From positions 1 to 40,114 of the forward strand of contig JAFWSS010000152.1 of NCBI GenBank assembly GCA_017524385.1: a DNA stretch of 40,114 nt, read 5' to 3'. This document shows positions 8,201-14,005 of this stretch, in pieces. Position numbers and translations under genes: made by a program. The stretch is from Prevotella sp. (GTDB taxonomy: Bacteria > Bacteroidota > Bacteroidia > Bacteroidales > Bacteroidaceae). Below the pieces are notes generated by a model, which was not told the DNA's origin, did not search any database, and worked only from the letters and a program-made list of their open reading frames with translations. How positions within the stretch are numbered: the first letter of the stretch is position 1; each line of letters begins with the position of its first letter.

Positions 8201-8742
8201 ACCTGCGAACCTGCTGTGGCCACGCACCCCACCAGGGCACGATTACCATTGGGCAACTTGGGCACCATGTCGCTGTAGGGTGCCGACTGATGCCAATGGG
8301 TTGTGAGGAGGATGGGCACGTCGATGCGTCCAGCGGGAGCACGATGAAGGCCTGGGGCCGCCACCTTGCCGCCATAGGGGGTGTTTCTCCCTTCTGCCTG
8401 CATTGTCTCCACGAGCATGGCATAGTGGTCGAGCAACGCCAACAGCTGTGGTGCTTCCTTGCTCTCGTCGAAGTCGCCGCTCTCCGTATAGCCGATGATG
8501 GCGGGTATGCAGTCGTCGCCAGCGACGATGACATACCCCTTCCCCTCTCCTCGACTGAAGACATAATAAGGTGGCGTCAGACTGTCGACTTTCCGTGCCT
8601 TGGCAGCATGGCGAAGCGTGGGTTCTACGTTTCCTGGGATGTATTCCTTGGCGAGCGCCTTGGCTTTTACCAGGTCGATAGGATTGGCAAAAACGGCGGT
8701 TGACAATAGGAAAACAGTGAATAAAACGGTTATTCTTCTCAT
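5263..8742 (-). CDS. Secreted C10 (streptopain-like) cysteine protease with T9SS tail
   Basis: A 1159-residue secreted protease. Signal peptide at 1-19 (MRRITVLFTVFLLSTAVFA), a streptopain-type propeptide (about 21-135), then the C10 papain-fold catalytic domain (about 140-370) with nucleophile C173 (ALVGCVATAGSQ), H314 (WEGHALVIDGY) and the FNYGWGGQSDGYY block. The long C-terminal half contains a CARDB-like segment (about 380-470), further beta-sandwich regions and a carbohydrate-binding-like region near 985-1110. It ends in GIYTIQGQRV...GIYIVDGKKK, a Prevotella-style type IX secretion sorting tail. The frame can be opened at a TTG at 8763, but the ATG at 8742 starts exactly at the signal peptide. 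It diverges from the Lrp gene. Confidence 0.92.
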   Translation of the reverse strand: MRRITVLFTVFLLSTAVFANPIDLVKAKALAKEYIPGNVEPTLRHAAKARKVDSLTPPYYVFSRGEGKGYVIVAGDDCIPAIIGYTESGDFDESKEAPQLLALLDHYAMLVETMQAEGRNTPYGGKVAAPGLHRAPAGRIDVPILLTTHWHQSAPYSDMVPKLPNGNRALVGCVATAGSQVFYYWRRDLPNAVPATTPTYDYGAAPATAEYQIKAGTPLKWELMCNNYTTQPAEYKEAVAVLCAAVGMQGYLEYGESTGGYIWNLPYDLYNLSWKQANKDDGFSDDTWSALIYSDLKKGHPVIYSGYLEDWEGHALVIDGYKASGDLFHFNYGWGGQSDGYYTVRELGLGNHNIDFALSPTVVYDIQPKKQNMTVGIQAPEEVYASVTNTLTVKVTNRSTIPASGFYLFTNRSGLAPTNLADAQSSETTTEVGVDETKELTLCAIPPAKGTCHVLITDANLNVLASKEMTAVEGVPDLWVEGMHMTGNAETERYGNDDYRVTYHSHGTLVVRLHNKSAAAFERNLRVRLWSTEDEGASWKEVGMKAAKAVVPAGEVADVPFTIASSSSTPVKEGIHYKVTMVEQVPSTNYPIHFEEGSETAAYFVLKTPDLVVDGYENGVMRLSGHWDPMLFASNTMAGMATYADAVAYDLTKVEGVDSVPQLAVNPNALYYVAEGQDVKGVNVVSGGLCENLVLTPGFSFAPQGEMQVAKASISLHGKVGKWQLLTSPFDATVHEGIIARRIDGHNSSGIIGNTTDVKVMEAGKTYMVMTSHKTNQTLAAATENGAMPVAVNPIANAEPALVGTYVNILAPEEAMAPNDKDSQSFAFLVDGEQVEALRGYFAAEDITRAFSTNANLTFDPAYRNLALAIDEVYGILEKYRHVVEEDDYEEFREEILQAEWLFSNRTGTTLNTAAKVNAYAEELLAMGDAYMRQIVRPGNVEVDFTSNIKNPSFEQKSTAGWTLTKPLNTAITATTAAKVYGNAAYNHFTAYADGDYILTSSYVYVDEEGVRDTLGVGISQEVEGLLPGYYRLTACLASDEGNTISLLAGDSIVTFSAHPFGRHYFNEVVVDGIKVEQGDNGKGTLLIGVEPGKWFKADNFRLTFIGVIEEGQDPDAIVTVNASPHQAAKGIYTIQGQRVTRITKPGIYIVDGKKKVMK

Positions 8743-8760
8743 AGCTTTTGCATTTTGGTA

Positions 8761-8792
8761 CAAAGATAGAGAAAAAATGCGAACTAACCAAA
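8761..8792 (-). promoter_or_regulatory. Promoter of the C10 protease gene
   Basis: Minus-strand TTTG (8789-8792), 20 nt and TATCTTTG (8761-8768) match the consensus. The -7 box ends only 18 nt before the ATG at 8742, so the leader would be about 10-15 nt. A 12-mer direct repeat (AAAAATGCGAAC at 8773 and 8790) overlaps the spacer and the -33 box. Confidence 0.72.
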
Positions 8793-8972
8793 AATGCGAA
8801 CCTTATTCCACCGATTCCAGTAAAACCAGCAAACATCAAGGATGAAACAAGTAGCACTAGTTTTCCTAGAAATCCCATTGCTCAAGGAACGGTTGTTTTT
8901 GGCTTTTTTTTCCCACGTTTTTGTCATTTTCACTCTCATTGGGACAAAAAAGCGCAAAATATATGGAAAATT
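8793..8972. other. Divergent intergenic region between protease and Lrp promoters
   Basis: About 180 nt between the two outward-facing promoters. Short frames cross it on both strands but none has protein-like composition or a start context. No RNA fold was recognised. It is a natural place for regulator binding. Confidence 0.5.
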
Positions 8973-9004
8973 GTTGCACGATTCATCCAAAATGTCTACA
9001 TTTG
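8973..9004 (+). promoter_or_regulatory. Promoter of the Lrp-peptidase operon
   Basis: TACATTTG at 8997-9004 fits TAnnTTTG, with GTTG (8973-8976) 20 nt upstream as an imperfect -33 box. The leader to the ATG at 9060 would be about 50 nt. Confidence 0.6.
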
Positions 9005-9059
9005 CTTTCAAATTGTCAACACATCATAATAATTACCAACAAGACAATCAAACTATCCA

Positions 9060-9539
9060 ATGGCAGTAGATAAAATAGACCATCTGGACAAGAAGATTTT
9101 GAGCATCTTGTCCCAAAACGCACGCATCCCTTTCAAGGATGTCGCCGCAGAGTGCAACGTCTCTCGTGCGGCCATCCACCAACGTGTGCAACACCTCATA
9201 GAGGCCGGCGTCATCACCGGCAGCGGTTTCGACGTCAATCCTAAAAGCCTGGGATACCACACCTGCACATACGTGGGCATCACCCTCGAGCGTGGCAGCA
9301 TGTACAAGTCGGTATGCGAGCGGCTTCTCCACATCCCAGAGATTGTGGAGTGCCATTTCACCACGGGTCCTTACACCATGCTGGTAAAATTGTACGCCCG
9401 CGACAACGAGCAACTGATGGACCTACTCAACAACCAACTTCAAACCATCCCCGGTGTGGTTGCCACTGAGACGCTCATCTCTTTGGAGCAAAGCATCAAG
9501 CGAGAGATTCCTGTCAAACTAGAAGAAAACGAGAAGTAG
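9060..9539 (+). CDS. Lrp/AsnC family transcriptional regulator
   Basis: 159 residues. The N-terminal winged helix-turn-helix (about 6-60) opens with DHLDKKILSILSQNARIPFKDVAAECNVSRAAIHQRVQHLIEAGVI split over its three helices, the standard Lrp/AsnC pattern. Residues 67-145 form the effector-binding RAM domain (GYHTCTYVGITLERG ... TTGPYTMLVKLYARD). Family members respond to amino acids and often control amino-acid or peptide metabolism. It is first in a tight operon with a C26-M19 fusion (3-nt gap) and a glutaminyl cyclase-like gene, and diverges from a secreted protease. This suggests it may control peptide use, which is inference from context. Confidence 0.93.
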   Translation: MAVDKIDHLDKKILSILSQNARIPFKDVAAECNVSRAAIHQRVQHLIEAGVITGSGFDVNPKSLGYHTCTYVGITLERGSMYKSVCERLLHIPEIVECHFTTGPYTMLVKLYARDNEQLMDLLNNQLQTIPGVVATETLISLEQSIKREIPVKLEENEK

Positions 9540-9542
9540 CAG

Positions 9543-11387
9543 ATGGCATCTTTCGACCTCAACAAACACCTCGAGTCTGTCTATGCCACCTTTCCTGAAG
9601 GAAAGCGTAAACCCATCATAGGCATCACCTCCAATTTTAATGACGGTGAAGCCACCCTCGCCCGTGTGTACTACCAACAAGTAGTTGATGCAGGAGGCAT
9701 CCCCGTGCTCATCCCTCCCGTGTCGGACACCGACGTAGTGGTGAACTCCCTGTCGCTCATCGACGGTCTGCTGCTGTCCGGTGGAGCCGACTTCAACCCA
9801 CTATGGGCCGGAGAGGAACCCTCTCCACAACTCAAGCGCGTGAACAACGTGCGCGACCTCCCCGAACTCCTCATCACCCAGTTGGCCTACAACCGCCAGA
9901 TTCCCATCCTCGGCATCTGCCGCGGCATCCAGACGATGGCCATGGCACTTGGAGGCAAGGTGATGCAAGACATCACCACAAGTCTCAGCACCCCGTCTGT
10001 TGAACCAGAAAGTGCTGAGAAGGAGAAGAAGAAGAAAAACAAGGACAAGGAAGCACCCCCGCCACCTCCTCCCATCATCATCAAGCACAGCCAGGAAGGC
10101 GACCGCGACCTGCTCTCCCATTCCATCCAAATCGAGCAAGACTCCATACTCCACCGCATCTACAAGAGCGAACGATTGTATGTCAACTCCTTCCATCACC
10201 AGGCGGTGTCGGATCCAGGCCCGCATTTCCGCGTGACCGCCAAAGCCCCCGACGGTGTCATAGAAGGGATGGAAAGCAGCGAATTCAAACCTTTCCTTGG
10301 TGTGCAATGGCATCCGGAATGTCTGGCGGAAGAAGGCCGCAAACTCTTCGAATGGCTTGTGGCTCAAGCCAACAACTTCCAATTGGCCAAGCGCCTTCAC
10401 CGCCGCATCCTTACCCTCGACACCCACTGCGACACACCGATGTTCTTCCATCAGGACATCAAGTTCGACCAGCGCGACCCACGCATCCTTGTCGACCTGC
10501 ACAAGATGACAGATGGCCACCAGGACGCCGTCATCATGGCCGCCTACCTTCCCCAGCCGAAGATGGGCGAGACCTTCTCTTCGAAGGTGGCTTTCGACGT
10601 TCAAACTCCAATGGAGTACGCCAACTTCATCTTCGACAAAATCGAAGCCATCGTCAGGAGCAACCGCAAGTACATCAGCATCGCCCGCACCCCCGCAGAC
10701 CTTTTCGAGGACAAGCGCAAGGAGCGCAAGTCCATCATGTTTGCCATCGAGAACGGCATCGCCCTCAACCACGACGTGGAAAACGTGAAGCACTTCTCGC
10801 AACGAGGAGTGGTATACATCACCCTTTGCCATAATGGCGACAACGACATCTGCGACAGCGCCAAGGGATGCGACACCAACCATGGCGTGAGCAAATTCGG
10901 CGAAAAAGTCATCCGCGAGATGAACAGGCATGGCATCATGGTAGACCTGAGCCACGCCAGCGAGCAGAGTTTCTACGATGCGTTGGAGATTTCCCGCACC
11001 CCCATCGTATGCAGCCACAGCAGTTGCAAAGCACTCTGCGACACGCCACGCAACCTCTCCGACGACCAACTTCGCGCCTTGGCGAAAAAAGGCGGTGTGG
11101 CCCACATCACACTATACCCTGGATTCTTGGTCAAGGAGGGCGAGGCCACCATCCGCCATGCCATCGAGCACCTCAACCACGCCGTGCGCATCATGGGCGT
11201 CGACCATGTGGGTCTGGGCACCGATTTCGACGGTGACGGCGGTGTGAGAGGCCTGGCCAACTCCTCCGAGCTCATCAATTTCACCTTGGCATTGCTGAAA
11301 AACAAATACAGCGAGCGCGACATCCAGAAAATCTGGGGTGGCAACTGGCTCAGGGTGATGGCCCAAGTACAGTCATTGGCAAAATAA
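9543..11387 (+). CDS. Fusion of a class I amidotransferase-like (C26) domain and an M19 membrane dipeptidase-like domain
   Basis: 614 residues with two enzymes in one chain. Residues 20-275 resemble gamma-glutamyl-GABA hydrolase (PuuD-like, C26): nucleophile C126 in ILGICRGIQ and H257/E259 in GVQWHPE. Residues 285-614 resemble renal-type dipeptidase (M19): H295 and D297 (DTHCD), E403 (IENG), H471 (LSHAS), H492 (CSHSS) and D561 (GTDFDG), the complete di-zinc set. The C26 domain is interrupted at 156-180 by an insert of lysines, glutamates and six prolines (EKEKKKKNKDKEAPPPPPP) between the nucleophile and the His-Glu part. No signal peptide is seen. The pairing suggests hydrolysis of gamma-glutamyl compounds followed by dipeptide cleavage, for example in glutathione-like peptide turnover; that is inference. 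Confidence 0.9.
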   Translation: MASFDLNKHLESVYATFPEGKRKPIIGITSNFNDGEATLARVYYQQVVDAGGIPVLIPPVSDTDVVVNSLSLIDGLLLSGGADFNPLWAGEEPSPQLKRVNNVRDLPELLITQLAYNRQIPILGICRGIQTMAMALGGKVMQDITTSLSTPSVEPESAEKEKKKKNKDKEAPPPPPPIIIKHSQEGDRDLLSHSIQIEQDSILHRIYKSERLYVNSFHHQAVSDPGPHFRVTAKAPDGVIEGMESSEFKPFLGVQWHPECLAEEGRKLFEWLVAQANNFQLAKRLHRRILTLDTHCDTPMFFHQDIKFDQRDPRILVDLHKMTDGHQDAVIMAAYLPQPKMGETFSSKVAFDVQTPMEYANFIFDKIEAIVRSNRKYISIARTPADLFEDKRKERKSIMFAIENGIALNHDVENVKHFSQRGVVYITLCHNGDNDICDSAKGCDTNHGVSKFGEKVIREMNRHGIMVDLSHASEQSFYDALEISRTPIVCSHSSCKALCDTPRNLSDDQLRALAKKGGVAHITLYPGFLVKEGEATIRHAIEHLNHAVRIMGVDHVGLGTDFDGDGGVRGLANSSELINFTLALLKNKYSERDIQKIWGGNWLRVMAQVQSLAK

Positions 11388-11395
11388 AAGACATT

Positions 11396-12388
11396 ATGAA
11401 AAAAACAACCATCAATATCTTGCTATCAGTGACAGCCTTGCTGATTCTTAGCGGCTCCTCGTGCAAGCGTGAGCGCAACACAGAGGTCATCACCGAACAA
11501 GCCGTGAAAGGTCCTGAATTCGACGCCGACTCCGCATATGCCTATTGCCATGCGCAATGCTCCTTCGGACCACGGACGATGAACAGCGAGGCCCATGAGC
11601 AATGCGGGGAATGGATAGCAGAGAAATTCCGCAGTCTGGGCTGCGAGGTGGAACTGCAGAAAGCGTCTCTCACGGGCTACGACGGCACCATGCTGCGAGC
11701 CACCAACATCATCGCTCACCACAAACCCGAACAGAAACGTCACATACTCATCTGCGCCCATTGGGACAGTCGGCCATGGGCAGACAACGACCCTGACAGC
11801 ACCAATTGGACCAAGCCTGTGCTGGCCGCCAACGACGGAGCCAGCGGCGTTGCCGTGATGCTCGAAGTTGCCCGCCTGCTGCAACAAGTCGACACGCTCA
11901 ACGTGGGTGTCGATTTCATCTGCTTCGATGCAGAAGACTGGGGTGTGCCTCAATGGACCGACCGTTCCGATGGCGATTCCTGGGCACTTGGCGCACAATA
12001 CTGGGCCACGCACCAGCCCCCGAAGACCTGGGAGACCAGCTACGGCATCCTCCTCGACATGGTGGGAGGCCAAGGTGCACAGTTCTATCAAGAACAAGTG
12101 TCCTTGCACTATGCCCCCAGCGTGGTGGACCGAGTATGGCGCGCCGCCACCGCCGTCGGCTACAGCGGCTACTTCTCCATGGAGAAAGGAGGAGCCATCA
12201 CCGACGACCACCTTCCCGTCAACGAGAAGGCCGGCATCCCCTGCATCGACATCATCCCCTATTACAAAAACGGGGACTGTTCCTTCGGTCCCACCTGGCA
12301 CACCATCCAGGACGACATGAACCACATCGACAAGAACACCCTGAAGGCCGTAGGGCAAACCCTCATGCAGGTGCTGCTCACAGAGTAA
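11396..12388 (+). CDS. Glutaminyl-peptide cyclotransferase-like M28 family lipoprotein
   Basis: 330 residues. A hydrophobic leader ends at SGSSC, so C23 is a likely lipidation site and the enzyme would be membrane-anchored and exported. The M28-fold signature fits the bacterial type II glutaminyl cyclases known from Porphyromonas and Prevotella: AHWDSRPWADNDP (121-133), AANDGASGVAV with D147, FDAEDWG with catalytic-type E180 and metal ligand D181, and WHTIQDDMNHID with H302. These enzymes convert N-terminal Gln of exported proteins to pyroglutamate. The alternative is an M28 aminopeptidase, but a single-metal-type ligand set and the RPWAD motif favour cyclase. It is third in the Lrp operon (8-nt gap). 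Confidence 0.85.
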   Translation: MKKTTINILLSVTALLILSGSSCKRERNTEVITEQAVKGPEFDADSAYAYCHAQCSFGPRTMNSEAHEQCGEWIAEKFRSLGCEVELQKASLTGYDGTMLRATNIIAHHKPEQKRHILICAHWDSRPWADNDPDSTNWTKPVLAANDGASGVAVMLEVARLLQQVDTLNVGVDFICFDAEDWGVPQWTDRSDGDSWALGAQYWATHQPPKTWETSYGILLDMVGGQGAQFYQEQVSLHYAPSVVDRVWRAATAVGYSGYFSMEKGGAITDDHLPVNEKAGIPCIDIIPYYKNGDCSFGPTWHTIQDDMNHIDKNTLKAVGQTLMQVLLTE

Positions 12389-12396
12389 ACATTAGG

Positions 12397-12468
12397 AATA
12401 ACGGTATAACGGCATAACGAAATAACGGAATAACGGCATAACGAAATAACGGAATAACGGTATAACGA
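12397..12468. repeat. Tandem octamer array, nine units
   Basis: Exactly 72 nt made of nine consecutive 8-nt units of the form N-ATAACG-(G/A), first base A, T or C (for example AATAACGG, TATAACGG, CATAACGA). The core ATAACG is invariant in all nine. It starts 8 nt after the stop of the cyclase-like gene. Confidence 0.95.
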
Positions 12469-12535
12469 AAATTTCAAAATACCCAGCAAACCCTCAAAAA
12501 ACAACCTTGATCCTATACTATTCCTAAAACGACGC

Positions 12536-12570
12536 GGTGCCGGCCACAAGGGTCGGCACCTTTTATTTTT
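12536..12570 (+). terminator. Intrinsic terminator of the Lrp operon
   Basis: GGTGCCGGCC - ACAAG - GGTCGGCACC forms a 10-bp stem (one G-T pair) followed by TTTTATTTTT. It lies about 150 nt after the last stop, beyond the octamer array. Confidence 0.88.
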
Positions 12571-12614
12571 CGGAATAATCGAATAATCGGATGAATTGGA
12601 ATTATCAGCAATCG

Positions 12615-13238
12615 TCAAAGTTGCCCCGACTCCACCATGAGCACCACAATTTCCGTAAATCGGTCTGTGGTGTCGGGCTTGTACTGCTTTTTGAGGCTGG
12701 CACCGAAAGTCCAGGCGAAGGCTTGCCAGAACCCGGCCCTGATAGGTCCCATGAAAGCCTTCACGATGTCGTAGGAAGAAGAGTTGCACTCGCGGTTCAC
12801 GAGTTTGATGAGCAATTTTCCCTGCGAGTATGTGAGTTTCTTCATTTTTGGTTTGTAGGTGGAGTAAATATCGGCCTCCACCTTTTTCATATGTTCCTTG
12901 CGAGCCTTGTCGTCGGGGAGTGTCTGGAGATACTCATAGGTTTCGATGATGATCTGGTTGGCTTCCTTTGCCATGGGAAGCACGATTTTCACGTTTTTCA
13001 CCAATCGATTGAAAGCCTTTTGCTGCTTCTCGCTCTTGAATTTTTGTTCCTCCGACGGGACGATGACATTGCCCAAGTCCATGAGCAGTGCACTGTCACC
13101 ATCGATGACAGTGTACTTCAGTTCGACCTTGGGGGTGAAGATGGGATTGTCCAAATCCACCGACTTGTCTTCGGATTGTGCCAAGGCGACCAAAGGGAGG
13201 GCGATGGCGCACAACAAGAGAGTGATGTTCTTCTTCAT
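12615..13238 (-). CDS. DUF4294 family exported protein
   Basis: 207 residues from the ATG at 13238; the frame extends to 13277, but only this start places the signal peptide (MKKNITLLLCAIALPLVALA) at the N-terminus. The body matches my memory of the Bacteroidetes-restricted DUF4294 family: YTVIDGDSALLMDLG, then QQKAFNRLVKNVKIVLPMAKEA, a helical PDDKARKEHMKKVE stretch, then KKLTYSQGKLLIKLVNRE and FWQAFAWTFGASLK. The function of the family is unknown. It is likely periplasmic. It is separated from the hemolysin III gene by 121 nt that include TAGGA-type words. Confidence 0.85.
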   Translation of the reverse strand: MKKNITLLLCAIALPLVALAQSEDKSVDLDNPIFTPKVELKYTVIDGDSALLMDLGNVIVPSEEQKFKSEKQQKAFNRLVKNVKIVLPMAKEANQIIIETYEYLQTLPDDKARKEHMKKVEADIYSTYKPKMKKLTYSQGKLLIKLVNRECNSSSYDIVKAFMGPIRAGFWQAFAWTFGASLKKQYKPDTTDRFTEIVVLMVESGQL

Positions 13239-13359
13239 GGAGGCAAAATTAAGCAAAAAAGGCAAAAAGAGCATCACTTTTCCCTGTGAATTAATGTTTT
13301 TTAGGAGAAACCTCAGACACTCCTAGGTATTCCTAAGGATACTGTATTTCCGAAGAGGG

Positions 13360-14001
13360 TCACATCTCCAGGAGCATGTCCCAAACGGCGATGATATGGC
13401 AGATGGATCCTGCGAGGACGAAGAAATGAAATACGCTGTGCATGTATCGTCGCTTGTTGAAGCTGTAGAATATTGCGCCGGTGATGTAGCACACCCCCTC
13501 CGCGATAATCCATACGACGGCCGCCGTACTCACGTTTTCGACCAGCGGTTTGAAAGCCACAAGGACGCTGAGTCCCATTGCCACGAAACAGATGGTCTCG
13601 AGGTTGCTATGCTCCTTGAGATGCACGAAACTAGTGATGGTGCCCGCCAGTGCGCAAGTCCAGACAAAGATGAAAAGTCCCCATCCCCAGAAGCCATCCT
13701 CCCTGAGAGCGACCAATGTGATGGGTGAGTACGACCCTGCGATGTGCCAGTAGATGGCGGCATGGTCCCATTTTCTGAACCTCTCCTTCCACTTGCTTTT
13801 TTGAGGCAATGCATGATAGACCGTTGAAGAGACATAAGAGCCTATCATGCCAAACATATAGAGGATCACCCCGGCTCTCGCCCACCCCCTTCCAGCGCAA
13901 AGGAAGAGGAACACCACCCCCACCGCCACGCCCAGCAGTATGCCTGCGGCATGAGACCAAGTGTTGATGTGCTCCTCCTTTCGTGTGTATCTGATGGCCA
14001 T
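13360..14001 (-). CDS. Hemolysin III / YqfA-like membrane protein (PAQR superfamily)
   Basis: 213 residues with about seven hydrophobic segments. The conserved polar residues of the family are visible: EEHINTWSH near the N-terminus, SSTVYHAL after TM2, WDHAAIYWHIAGSYSP and the C-terminal MHSVFHFFVLAGSICH, providing the putative metal-binding histidines and aspartate. The open frame continues upstream to 14505 inside RNase R, but the ATG at 14001 gives the family start (MAIRYTRKEEHINTWSH) and lies only 4 nt after the RNase R stop, so the two are cotranscribed. Despite the name, a cytolytic role is not implied. Confidence 0.9.
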   Translation of the reverse strand: MAIRYTRKEEHINTWSHAAGILLGVAVGVVFLFLCAGRGWARAGVILYMFGMIGSYVSSTVYHALPQKSKWKERFRKWDHAAIYWHIAGSYSPITLVALREDGFWGWGLFIFVWTCALAGTITSFVHLKEHSNLETICFVAMGLSVLVAFKPLVENVSTAAVVWIIAEGVCYITGAIFYSFNKRRYMHSVFHFFVLAGSICHIIAVWDMLLEM

Positions 14002-14005
14002 GTTG

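Noticed and set aside
9801-11105. 434-codon minus-strand frame
   Set aside because: Antisense to the C26-M19 fusion with all catalytic motifs on the plus strand; composition is that of a shadow frame.
12397-12468. Octamer array as a possible CRISPR or phage attachment site
   Set aside because: Units are only 8 nt with no spacers, no cas genes or integrase are adjacent, and the array is better described as a simple tandem repeat.
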